Assembly: GCA_020850695.1 (NCBI GenBank)
Contig: JADZEF010000066.1
Span: 1-36,238 of the forward strand
Origin: Planctomycetaceae bacterium
GTDB taxonomy: Bacteria; Planctomycetota; Planctomycetia; Planctomycetales; Planctomycetaceae
DNA: 36,238 bases
Direction: 5' to 3'
Position numbers and translations under genes: made by a program. Positions 29,903 to 36,238 of this stretch are shown one piece after another (within the stretch, counting starts at the first letter, position 1; every line of letters starts with the position of its first letter). Below the pieces are notes generated by a model. The model had not been told where the DNA came from, searched no databases, and saw only the letters and a list, made by a program, of their open reading frames with translations.

Positions 29903-29922
29903 CATATTGCGATGAGGAGCAA

Positions 29923-30186
29923 ATGGCTAAGGAAACCAAGTCGAACCGTGGTGCGCTGGCAAACGAGAGGCGTTATGGGGATGTGACCCCAAAACAGCTG
30001 TCTGAAGGCGCGCAACAATTGCGCGAACTTGCAGCGAGTCTCGTTGCGATCTCCGAGGCAATGGAGAAAGGCAGCGTAAAGAAGGTTTGGACCGACGGGG
30101 CAACTATGCTTGAGCGCGGTGCGTCACTTGTCGCGACTTTCGAACGCAACGTGAAGGTAGCGCTGATCAAGGCGGGAAAGGATTAG
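29923..30186 (+). CDS. Small helical protein divergent from the early operon
   Basis: 87 residues starting MAKETKSNRGALANERRYGD, with GAGGAG four bases upstream. Mostly helix (QLSEGAQQLRELAASLVAIS, GASLVATFERNVKVALIKAG) with a basic N-terminus. I see no clear helix-turn-helix, yet its place opposite the early operon and under operator copy 3 is where a lytic-lysogenic repressor would normally be. It is either an unusual regulator or an accessory gene using that position. Less GC-rich at third positions than its neighbours. Confidence 0.6.
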   Translation: MAKETKSNRGALANERRYGDVTPKQLSEGAQQLRELAASLVAISEAMEKGSVKKVWTDGATMLERGASLVATFERNVKVALIKAGKD

Positions 30187-30193
30187 CACTCCA

Positions 30194-30946
30194 ATGGCCA
30201 TCCGCCTCAAATGCCCGACGTGCGGGACGATCGTGAAGCCTGGCAACAGGCCCGCGGGGTCGGTGGCGGCGTGTCCGAACTGTCGCTCGCCGATGCGGGT
30301 ACCTGCGATGCCGTCCGCCCCTGCGGACACGGATCCAGCGGCGAAGGCGGTGACCATCGAGGAAGTCGACACGGTCGACAACACGCCCCGCTTCAGCGAC
30401 TTCATCCCGACCAATCCCCATGTCCGCCAAGGGATCCTCATTGCCCTGGCCACAGCGGCGATGGGGTTCGCGGGATGGTGGGTTTTCCAGCTCGTTCGGG
30501 CCAACTGGCCGCTCTTCACGATCGACCCAGCGACGATGACGATCATCGGCGAAGGAATCACGGCGGCGGTAGTCGGGCTCGCCCTGATCTATTTCGTCTG
30601 CTTCTGGCCGGTGAAACAAGCGCTGAAGGTCTCGCGGAAGCTCGGCCCGGAGCGAAAGCCCGTCGGGCATGCCGTTGTCGGGGGCGTCTCTTGGGGGATC
30701 ATCTTCGTGATTCTCTCAATCCCGATCAGCCAATTCGTCCCCGTCTTCGGGGGTGTGATGGAAAAGGCGATGGCCAAGCCGCTGAGCCCCGCGCGACTGG
30801 CAGGCATACCAATCCACGTCTTCGTTTTCGGTCTCTTGGGGATCCTCTTCGGGGCTCTCGGCGGCGCGGTCTCGGGCATGATCGCAACGCCAAAACCGCC
30901 GACGCCAGTGCCCCAAGAATCCGACACGCGCGAAAGGGATCACTGA
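30194..30946 (+). CDS. Zinc-ribbon four-span membrane protein
   Basis: 250 residues starting MAIRLKCPTCGTIVKPGNRP. An N-terminal zinc ribbon (CPTC at 7-10, CPNC at 27-30) of the planctomycete 'CP.Cg......G..v.CP.C...m.vP' type precedes a disordered Ala/Pro linker. Four hydrophobic segments follow: VRQGILIALATAAMGFAGWW, GITAAVVGLALIYFVCFWPV, HAVVGGVSWGIIFVILSIPI, and PIHVFVFGLLGILFGALGGA. It lies eight bases after the previous gene and is likely co-transcribed. Possibly a lysogenic conversion or exclusion protein. No enzyme motif seen. Confidence 0.7.
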   Translation: MAIRLKCPTCGTIVKPGNRPAGSVAACPNCRSPMRVPAMPSAPADTDPAAKAVTIEEVDTVDNTPRFSDFIPTNPHVRQGILIALATAAMGFAGWWVFQLVRANWPLFTIDPATMTIIGEGITAAVVGLALIYFVCFWPVKQALKVSRKLGPERKPVGHAVVGGVSWGIIFVILSIPISQFVPVFGGVMEKAMAKPLSPARLAGIPIHVFVFGLLGILFGALGGAVSGMIATPKPPTPVPQESDTRERDH

Positions 30947-30991
30947 ACAGGAAGACGATCTTTTCCCGTGTTTTTTGATGTTCCGTTCAGT
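30942..30991 (+). terminator. Probable terminator after the membrane-protein gene
   Basis: ACTGAAC (30942-30948) pairs with GTTCAGT (30985-30991). Within it GGAA...TTCC pairing precedes a run TTTTTT at 30971-30976. Shape is imperfect but a T-run follows an inner hairpin. The rest of 30992-31083 shows no gene. Confidence 0.35.
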
Positions 30992-31083
30992 ATCAAATTG
31001 TCTCAGGCCTCGGCGATGCGTGGTCGCCGCAAACGCTTGAGAAATAACAACATCAGTAAGGCCGCGAGTCGGTTTTCAGGGCT

Positions 31084-31125
31084 TTGACATCGTGGAGGTC
31101 ACTGGTTCGAGTCCAGTATCGCCCA
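31084..31125 (+). other. Integrase attachment core: 3' half of a tRNA-Val(GAC)-like gene
   Basis: The 42 bases read as the second half of a tRNA: anticodon loop TTGACAT, 3' anticodon strand CGTGG, variable loop AGGTC, T-arm ACTGG-TTCGAGT-CCAGT, acceptor strand ATCGCCC and discriminator A. The 5' half (expected GGGCGAT... and CCACG) is absent; unrelated sequence lies to the left. Tyrosine integrases commonly recombine from the anticodon loop to the 3' end of tRNA genes, leaving this kind of fragment. It is either the attP core of the element or the displaced end after integration. Confidence 0.75.
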
Positions 31126-31130
31126 TTCCG

Positions 31131-31164
31131 AAACCCATAACCTGCAACAGGTTATGGGTTTTTT
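31131..31164 (+). terminator. Strong terminator behind the tRNA fragment
   Basis: Perfect 14-bp stem (31131-31144 / 31148-31161, core ACCCATAACCTG) with a 3-base loop CAA and a T-run. It is probably the original tRNA terminator carried along with the att core, and it also isolates the methylase region from transcription on the left. Confidence 0.85.
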
Positions 31165-31178
31165 GCTGCGCCGGCTTT

Positions 31179-31281
31179 TGGGTAGGCGAGAGGGGTGGGT
31201 AGATTTTTGGGTAGAATCGGTCCACAAAACGCTCCGTGAGCCTTTGTCCGCCCCGAACCAGTTCAGCCAGATTTCTACCCA
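31179..31281. repeat. TGGGTAG repeats, candidate integrase arm sites
   Basis: TGGGTAG at 31179-31185, 31196-31202 and 31208-31214, and inverted as CTACCCA at 31275-31281, all within 160 bases of the att core and only on its right side. Short repeated heptamers flanking a tRNA-derived core are the usual arm-type binding sites of tyrosine integrases. No gene lies in 31165-31320. Confidence 0.5.
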
Positions 31282-31320
31282 ATGTGAAGGTACTGCGGAG
31301 AGCGGCACAATTGGGCCATC

Positions 31321-32058
31321 TCATCCCCTCTGAAAAATGAGCACCGGTTCGGCCTTCTGGCCCCAGCCAACCCGCTTCCCTTTGATCCTCGCCCCCGGTC
31401 GTCCGGCCAAGAGATACGGGATCACCTTCACCAGCCGCAGCCCCAGACGCTTCGGACAGAACTCGACCAGCCTTTCGATGATCCGAATGCCGAACGTCTC
31501 GTTGTCCGCCACGTTCAGGGCGAGGTGGCCGCCCCTCTTCACGCAGGGCTTCAGATTCCGAAGCGTCCTGAAGAGGAAGCCGTCCAGCCACGTCTCGATC
31601 GTGCTGTACCGCTTCCACGACTGGGTCTGCTGGTCCGAATACCGCTGAAGGTCGAAGTAAGGCGGCGACGTGAAGACCAGATCGACCTCGCCATGCCACG
31701 GCGAGTAGTCCATGTCTTCGGCGGGCTGCCAGACCATCTCCCACGTCTTGCCATGCGGGTGATGCCGTTCGATCCAGCCGAACATTCTCCCGAAGGACGG
31801 CTTCAGGGCCGTGTTCGGGTCGATCCCGACGTACCGCTGGCATCGACTCCCGAAAGAGCCGAGAAAGTTGCCGCCGTATCCTGCTGAGAAGTCGAGGACC
31901 GTGCCGCCGTTCCCGAAGTCGTCGCAGATTGACTGGGCCGCCGTCGGGCGGAACATCGTGGGGATGTGAAGCCGCATCGAGGCCGCTGCATGGGCCGTCA
32001 CCTCGTTGAGGTGTCCCCGCATCAGCAACGCTGTCCGCAGGATCGAGGCCCGCCACAC
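31321..32058 (-). CDS. DNA methylase (TSPPY type)
   Basis: 245 residues from GTG 32058 (VWRASILRTALLMRGHLNEV). Motif I is VLDFSAGYGGNFLGS, then YVGIDPN, and the catalytic motif is VFTSPPYFDLQRYS; GGHLALNVADNETFGIRIIE follows. TSPPY marks amino-methyltransferases (N4-cytosine or N6-adenine). The frame stays open for 34 codons upstream of the GTG, right up to the amber stop of the neighbouring methylase, and those codons look protein-like (LNSWFLEIRNAGAHRSSPSL). The true N-terminus may therefore be longer, or joined to that gene by readthrough. Confidence 0.8.
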   Translation of the reverse strand: MWRASILRTALLMRGHLNEVTAHAAASMRLHIPTMFRPTAAQSICDDFGNGGTVLDFSAGYGGNFLGSFGSRCQRYVGIDPNTALKPSFGRMFGWIERHHPHGKTWEMVWQPAEDMDYSPWHGEVDLVFTSPPYFDLQRYSDQQTQSWKRYSTIETWLDGFLFRTLRNLKPCVKRGGHLALNVADNETFGIRIIERLVEFCPKRLGLRLVKVIPYLLAGRPGARIKGKRVGWGQKAEPVLIFQRG

Positions 32059-32160
32059 GGGGTCAGCCCAAGCCTCATTCAGACTGGGCGACGACCGATG
32101 GGCTCCAGCATTCCGGATTTCCAGAAACCACGAGTTCAGGAATCTGCACCCCAGCCGGGA

Positions 32161-33561
32161 CTACTTCGACGCCTCAGAGGCGATCGGCAGTCCGCCGACT
32201 TCCATATCGGTCTCGACCTCAACACGTTCATCCTCGGAGTCGAGAAAGCGTCTGAAGTCACTTCGGCGCTGGGCTTCACTGACCTGCGGACAAGGGGGTG
32301 CATACCGTTCGCAAACTCTTGCCAGTTCCCCGGCAATCGACGCCATGTCAGCTTCGTCGGATCGAGCGGCGGCGGCGAGGATTGTCCATTCCGGCTTCGG
32401 AATATCGATGAACCGCTCCCCGCAGTACCGATCGAGCCGGGCCAGCACTCTTTCCCATCTACTCGTCGTGCGATCCCTCCGAGGAGACCTCACCCGCACG
32501 TAGAGACTGTCCCGCACCGACTGCGCTTTTGCACCGTTGATTCGAGGCAGGGAAGTCTTGCCGTTCGGAAGAAGAAGATGCTGCACGAAGAGGTCTTCCG
32601 GCACCTCAACCCGGCGGTCTTCCTCTTCGACGAACCCGTCGAGGGAAAGCACATAGTCGCCTTGCTGACGCCTCACCCAGCGGAAGAACTGGTCGAAGTC
32701 GATCCACTTCCCGTAGATGCGACTCTGGTGGCTGGCCCGGTACGGCGGGTCGAGGTAGAGCAGGTCGCCCGGCGACGACTGAATGCGGCGGTAATCACGC
32801 ACGTAGAACCGAACGTCATGCTTTCGTAACTTCCCCGACCAGTCCTCGACGATGCCCTTCACTCGGTCGGGAGTCATTCCTCGGCTGCCGTGGTGATACG
32901 CCGACGTGAACTTTCCGCTCACGTTGAACCGGACGAGGCCGATCCGGCACGTTCGCAGGAGAAGGAAGAAGAGGAGAGGATCGCCGCTCTCGTTGAAATC
33001 GTCTCGAATCGAGTGGTAGTACTTCGCTCCTTTCTCCCCCAGCCGGTGCCACATCTCGTGGTAACTTTCGACGATCTGCCGGGGATCATCCTTCACCAGC
33101 CGCCACAGTCCGATCAGCGGACGGCAGGTATCTGAGCAGCGGAACCGTTCGACGGTAATCCCGGATTCCATGAGCCGGTAAAGCACTGAGCCGCCGCCGA
33201 CGAACGGCTCGAAGTAGGTGGCGATCCGCTTCAGAAATCGTCGAACGATCTCGACAGCTTGTCTCCGCTTGCTCCCCGTCCATTTGATGAGCGCCTGCCG
33301 AGGTGGCGGCGTCAATCGGGAGACCGCCGCTTCATGCCACAGGTCGGCGATTCGCAGGCCGAAGTGCTGGGCCACCTTCTTCAGGTCGGCTTCCGTTCGG
33401 CGGTCAAGTCGGTCGAGCCCTTGATGGCAGAGCCGACGCATCCACTTGTACGAGACGCCGATTCGCTCAGCAGCCTCCCGCTGGTTGAGCCAGTCCCGTT
33501 CGAGCAGCCGGCGCAGATTCCGGCTGAAGACCTCGGCTCGGGTTGAGTCAGAAGTGGACAT
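32161..33561 (-). CDS. Helix-turn-helix fused to D12-class adenine methylase
   Basis: 466 residues starting MSTSDSTRAEVFSRNLRRLL. Residues about 10-75 form a Cro/C1-type helix-turn-helix (LNQREAAERIGVSYKWMRRL, DLKKVAQHFGLRIADLW). The methylase follows: LIKWTGSKRRQAVEIVRRF (motif X), YFEPFVGGGSVLYRL (motif I), and LLYLDPPYRASH (motif IV). A C-terminal extension of over 100 residues (ERVLARLDRYCGERFIDIPK...) is not part of the standard enzyme. Fusion to a DNA-binding repressor-like domain suggests autoregulation or site targeting. Stop is TAG at 32161; the same frame continues into the next methylase. Confidence 0.85.
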   Translation of the reverse strand: MSTSDSTRAEVFSRNLRRLLERDWLNQREAAERIGVSYKWMRRLCHQGLDRLDRRTEADLKKVAQHFGLRIADLWHEAAVSRLTPPPRQALIKWTGSKRRQAVEIVRRFLKRIATYFEPFVGGGSVLYRLMESGITVERFRCSDTCRPLIGLWRLVKDDPRQIVESYHEMWHRLGEKGAKYYHSIRDDFNESGDPLLFFLLLRTCRIGLVRFNVSGKFTSAYHHGSRGMTPDRVKGIVEDWSGKLRKHDVRFYVRDYRRIQSSPGDLLYLDPPYRASHQSRIYGKWIDFDQFFRWVRRQQGDYVLSLDGFVEEEDRRVEVPEDLFVQHLLLPNGKTSLPRINGAKAQSVRDSLYVRVRSPRRDRTTSRWERVLARLDRYCGERFIDIPKPEWTILAAAARSDEADMASIAGELARVCERYAPPCPQVSEAQRRSDFRRFLDSEDERVEVETDMEVGGLPIASEASK

Positions 33562-33636
33562 TCGAGCGATCGTAGCCGATGCCGCACTCAACACCCACCT
33601 CGGCGGCGAAGGGTGATACCCAACGGCGACGGGGAT

Positions 33637-34334
33637 GACACCCACAAGCCCGATGTCGGCCTGATGGCCTGCTGAGAACTCGAAACAGGAGTCACCGATT
33701 CTGCGAAAACTGCCCCAACTTCTGGGAGTGCGGAGTTACGTGGCAAGCGACAACTGCGGACATCGCCCGTCTGGCTCATCGGCCAGCAACACCCACAAGC
33801 CGAGCAGTGGGACCGCACACCGAGGGGACTGAAATCACCGAATGACACCCACAAGTGGAGTGAATCGACCCGGTGGGACATTGCGGGGTCGAAGCCCGCA
33901 ACACCCACAAGATGACAGCCAACCCGACTCTGAGAAAAAGGAGAACAACGAATCATGAACCTGCTGAACGTCGCAGAACTCGTCTTATCACCAAAGGCCG
34001 AAGCCGACCACGAGCCGGTGCGATCAGACAGCCGACATCCACAAGTCGTTTGCACTGAGGGATTCAGTGGCCGAGGTCACTGCGAGACATCCCCAAGAAC
34101 AGAGACTCGCCTCGATCACGCTGTAGTCGAAGGGACGAAGCCCGCAACACCCGCAAGAGGAATGCCCCGCTCCAGCATGAGCGAGATCGAGGTCGGACCC
34201 ATGCAATACCCACAAGGGCAGCGGTCTAACCGTGATCAATGAGTTCAAGGACGAAGCGGGCAACACCCGCAAGAGGAGTGCTCGCCCTCGTCGTGAACGG
34301 GATCAAGGGCGTTGCGGTATCCAACACCCACAAG
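33637..34334 (+). repeat. Interspersed array of RACACCCRCAAG motifs
   Basis: Ten copies of a 12-base motif, all on the plus strand, start at 33637, 33788, 33844, 33900, 34034, 34086, 34146, 34205, 34262 and 34323. Intervals are 151, 56, 56, 134, 52, 60, 59, 57 and 61. Consensus is RACACCCRCAAG (variants GACATCCACAAG, AATACCCACAAG). Three copies (33900, 34146, 34262) share an extended left flank CGAAGCCCGC or close to it. The intervals are not multiples of three, so this is not a coding repeat. Between repeats the sequence differs. It fills the 33562-34439 gap between divergent genes; no other gene is convincing there except the leader at 33955. Confidence 0.75.
33955..34242 (+). CDS. Leader-type reading frame inside the repeat array
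   Basis: Frame starting MNLLNVAELVLSPKAEADHE behind a very good ribosome site (AAAAAGGAG). The first 16-20 residues look like a real peptide; afterwards the frame runs through repeats without protein character. A related sequence occurs at 34356-34410 (AAAAGGAGAA, then codons reading ILLANLIL and a stop) but without an ATG. It suggests a duplicated short leader or a decayed gene copy. Confidence 0.3.
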   Translation: MNLLNVAELVLSPKAEADHEPVRSDSRHPQVVCTEGFSGRGHCETSPRTETRLDHAVVEGTKPATPARGMPRSSMSEIEVGPMQYPQGQRSNRDQ

Positions 34335-34439
34335 GCCGAGGCCATTCACTTCAACAAAAGGAGAAAACCGGAACACCATCCTGCTCGCAAATCTGATTCT
34401 CTGATTTCGGAAACTGCACAGATTGCCCCCCTCATTCCC

Positions 34440-35210
34440 ATGACAACGGAGAAGCCCTTGAAAACGATCGAATCCCGGATGCAGAAGAACGAACTGTACG
34501 TCGTCTATAGCGGCCACTCTGTGGAGGGAGCCAAACTACTCTCTTACGGCGACGGTGCCGGCGCACCTCGCATCTACAGCAAGGAGAACATCGACCCCCG
34601 AATCTGGGAAAACTTGCCGCTCGCTCCGACCATTGAGGAAGCGCAGCGTCTTTTGAGCGAGAACAGGTTCGGGGTTGTTGTGCCGCTCTCGGCGGCGTTG
34701 GAACTGTTTTCGTACTCCGACCTCCGGTCGTGGGCGGACGAGCAGCGTTCGGTCACGCCAGACGAAGTCAGGAAGTACGCCAATCGTCTGATGACGGCTG
34801 AGCCGATGCCGAAGGGCAAGAAGCGACTCGCTGAGATCGAGAGGCTGAGCCGTGATGTGGCTCAGGCGCACAAGCTCTGGCTGGCCGAGTATGTCGGGGC
34901 CACACTCGGCGACCTGCTGGCGTTCCTCGACGCCGCCCGAGCGGAGTTTCTCAAGTATGACGAAGATGATCTCCTCGCCGATCACATCGATGATCTGGAC
35001 TCGGCAGCGGAGTATCTGGCCGGATGGGACGACGTGACCGAGCCGGTCTTCGATGACGAATTGCCCACGTTCGGCTACCGCCTCGCCAATCTGGACGAGG
35101 ACATCGGCGTGGTTGAAGAACTCGTCTGCCTGCTGGGCGAGCAGTTCCGAGTGGCCGAACTTCCTCGGCAGAAGAAGTCGTCTGAGGCCCCCAAGCAGAA
35201 GGCGGGCTGA
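34440..35210 (+). CDS. Unrecognised 256-residue protein behind the repeat array
   Basis: Starts MTTEKPLKTIESRMQKNELY. No clear ribosome site; ATG 34479 (MQKNELYVVYSGHSVEGAKL) is an alternative. The N-terminal 90 residues are alpha/beta (LYVVYSGHSVEGAKLLSYGD, RFGVVVPLSAALELFSYSDL). The C-terminal part is helical and very acidic (EFLKYDEDDLLADHIDDLDS, VFDDELPTFGYRLANLDEDI), ending in a basic tail (LPRQKKSSEAPKQKAG). No nuclease, reverse-transcriptase or toxin motif is visible. It is the first full gene after the array and is followed by a terminator. Confidence 0.65.
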   Translation: MTTEKPLKTIESRMQKNELYVVYSGHSVEGAKLLSYGDGAGAPRIYSKENIDPRIWENLPLAPTIEEAQRLLSENRFGVVVPLSAALELFSYSDLRSWADEQRSVTPDEVRKYANRLMTAEPMPKGKKRLAEIERLSRDVAQAHKLWLAEYVGATLGDLLAFLDAARAEFLKYDEDDLLADHIDDLDSAAEYLAGWDDVTEPVFDDELPTFGYRLANLDEDIGVVEELVCLLGEQFRVAELPRQKKSSEAPKQKAG

Positions 35211-35310
35211 ACCTCCAGTCAAACCACGCTGAAGCTGACCGGCTCGTCGAAAGCGAGTTCGGACGGGGACGGTCTGCGCCGAGTTGTGCAAATTGATTTC
35301 TGAACCCTCA

Positions 35311-35350
35311 CGTCCGGGCTCGTGCTCGTGGCGAGCCCGGACGTTTCTTC
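35311..35350 (+). terminator. Terminator or attenuator before the DUF5131 gene
   Basis: Perfect 12-bp stem (CGTCCGGGCTCG 35311-35322 / CGAGCCCGGACG 35332-35343), loop of 9 bases, then TTTCTTCCTC. It lies only 20 bases upstream of the DUF5131 start, so it may regulate that gene as well as end the preceding one. Confidence 0.75.
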
Positions 35351-35370
35351 CTCTACGCATGGAGAACTTG

Positions 35371-36135
35371 ATGACACAGAACACCAAGATTCAGTGGTGC
35401 GACAGCACCGTGAACCCCACGATGGGCTGTGAAGGCTGCGAACAGTGGAGCAGCCAGCGGAAGTCCTGCTACGCCGGAATTCTGCACACCCGCTTCGGCG
35501 GCGTGACGAAGGGGTACGCCCCGACCTTCGAGGACGTGACGCAGTTTCCGGGCCGCATGGCTCAGGCGGCGGCGTGGACCGACCTCGCTGGCAAGCAGCG
35601 GAAGGAGAAGCCGTGGCTCGACGGGATGCCTCGGACGATCTTCGTGTCGGACATGTCCGATTCCCTATCGGCGGTCGTGCCCTTCGAGTACCTCGAAGCC
35701 GAAGTCGTCACTCACGTCACCACCGAGAAAGGCCAGCGGCATCTGTGGCTCTGGCTGACCAAGCGTCCCGACCGGATGGCTCAGTTCTCGGTCTACTTGA
35801 AGGAGCGGGGCACGAACTGGCCGAAGAACCTCCGGGCCGGGACGAGCATCACTTCTCAGGCAACGACCAGCCGCACCGACAAGCTGTTGAACGTCGGGAA
35901 CGACGAGACCATCCACTTCCTGTCGGTGGAACCGCAGGTCGAGCGGATCGACTTCAGTCGATGGCTGCCACGGCTCGACTGGCTGATTCACGGCGGGGAG
36001 TCGGGTCACGGTGCTCGTGCGTTCGAGGTGGAGTGGGCGTCAGAACTCATCGGCCAGTGCGATGAGCATGTAGTTCCCTACTTCCTCATGCAACTCGGTT
36101 CCGTCGTCACCGTAACCGTTCACGCCCCGGCGTAG
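35371..36135 (+). CDS. DUF5131 (phage Gp37/Gp68 family) protein, second copy
   Basis: 254 residues starting MTQNTKIQWCDSTVNPTMGC, with GGAG six bases upstream (ATG 35359 also possible). Family features: TKIQWCDSTVNPTMGCEGCE with a Cys cluster (GCEGCEQWSSQRKSCYAG), PRTIFVSDMSDSLSAVVP, WLWLTKRPDRMAQF, LRAGTSITSQATTSRTDKLL, HFLSVEPQVERIDF and LIHGGESGHGARAF. It is shorter and divergent from the copy at 16555-17622 and has a different Cys spacing. The three-Cys cluster suggests a metal or Fe-S site of radical-SAM type; the reaction is unknown. It could act with the neighbouring unrecognised gene. Confidence 0.85.
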   Translation: MTQNTKIQWCDSTVNPTMGCEGCEQWSSQRKSCYAGILHTRFGGVTKGYAPTFEDVTQFPGRMAQAAAWTDLAGKQRKEKPWLDGMPRTIFVSDMSDSLSAVVPFEYLEAEVVTHVTTEKGQRHLWLWLTKRPDRMAQFSVYLKERGTNWPKNLRAGTSITSQATTSRTDKLLNVGNDETIHFLSVEPQVERIDFSRWLPRLDWLIHGGESGHGARAFEVEWASELIGQCDEHVVPYFLMQLGSVVTVTVHAPA

Positions 36136-36141
36136 CCGGGG
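36125..36141 (+). promoter_or_regulatory. Hairpin over the DUF5131 stop codon
   Basis: CCCCGGC (36125-36131) pairs with GCCGGGG (36135-36141) around GTA, so the TAG stop lies partly in the loop. No T-run. Possibly mRNA end protection. Confidence 0.4.
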
Positions 36142-36190
36142 GCCGCAAATTGGTCTTCGCGCAATCGGCGAAGTCGGCGACATCACCGGC

Positions 36191-36238
36191 ATGTCGCACG
36201 GATTGCCGCCGGTTACTCCCGAACAGATCGCCGCGTTG
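36191..36238 (+). CDS. Start of a gene cut by the right window edge
   Basis: An ATG at 36191 opens MSHGLPPVTPEQIAAL and runs to the last base. 'LPPVTPEQIAAL' looks like the N-terminus of a planctomycete protein, but too little is visible to name it. The frame is also open upstream for several codons without an ATG, so the start is not certain. Confidence 0.35.
   Translation, partial: MSHGLPPVTPEQIAAL

Noticed and set aside
31076-32056. Minus-strand frame of 326 codons ending ...DTGLEPVTSTMSKP
   Set aside because: It is the out-of-frame shadow of the methylase and then reads the antisense of the tRNA T-arm, a well-known false ORF pattern.
33637-34334. CRISPR array
   Set aside because: The conserved unit is only 12 bases and varies between copies, spacing jumps (52-61, 134, 151), and there is no cas gene.
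33637-35210. Type III toxin-antitoxin (RNA repeats plus toxin gene) or TIGR-Tas-like guide array
   Set aside because: Type III antitoxin repeats are near-identical and followed by a terminator and a compact RNase toxin; here repeats are diverged and the next protein has no ToxN-like features. No Nop-domain protein is present for a TIGR-type system.
36125-36141. Terminator after the second DUF5131 gene
   Set aside because: The hairpin is strong but overlaps the stop codon and has no T-run.

Overview
The window looks like the early, replication and recombination part of a planctomycete temperate phage or related integrative element, GC-rich and densely packed. The planctomycete assignment is an inference from family resemblance. 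The supporting proteins are a DUF1580-like DNA-binding protein (29135..29683), a four-Cys protein of a planctomycete type (29131..29409), a zinc-ribbon membrane protein (30194..30946) and a small protein with an EEIRQRC...KWS signature (4369..4620). I see no terminase, portal, capsid or tail gene and no integrase. Structural genes, if they exist, lie outside the window.

Layout. 1-1295 holds three minus-strand genes (a basic protein, an ASCH protein and a ribbon-helix-helix protein). 1581-4306 is a plus-strand operon led by a DUF932 protein and closed by a strong terminator. 4369-29683 is a long, nearly continuous minus-strand transcription unit with many ATGA, GTGA or TGATG start/stop overlaps. 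Read in its own direction from 29683 it carries: DNA-binding and zinc proteins; a coiled-coil protein, the DnaN sliding clamp, a YqaJ exonuclease with a probable annealing-protein partner, and a DnaQ-type exonuclease; small accessory proteins and an adenine methylase; a ParB-replication fusion, a helicase-loader-like protein and a RusA resolvase; a DUF5131 protein, a cytosine methylase, a HerA/FtsK-like ATPase and DUF1643; a second ASCH protein and zinc ribbons; a tRNA-Met; and finally a membrane/secreted cluster (spanin- or holin-like proteins, a trypsin-like protease, a nuclease-like protein). Two plus-strand genes (13538..14137 and 16316..16558) are inserted against this transcription and look like morons.

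29684-29922 is a divergent control region with three identical copies of the palindromic site TCCGTSACGGA, one placed inside a predicted promoter. Two plus-strand genes follow. At 31084-31125 lies the 3' half of a tRNA-Val(GAC)-like gene without its 5' half, then a strong terminator and four TGGGTAG repeats. This is an integrase attachment site, and its state (attP or an attL/attR junction) cannot be settled here.

The right arm (31321-36238) carries two DNA methylases in one frame separated by a single amber codon. Next comes an unusual non-coding array of 12-nt RACACCCRCAAG motifs spaced mostly 52-61 nt apart, with a duplicated leader. It is followed by an unrecognised 256-residue protein and a second DUF5131 protein. 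The array and the genes beside it are the best candidate for an undescribed system, although I can assign them no function.
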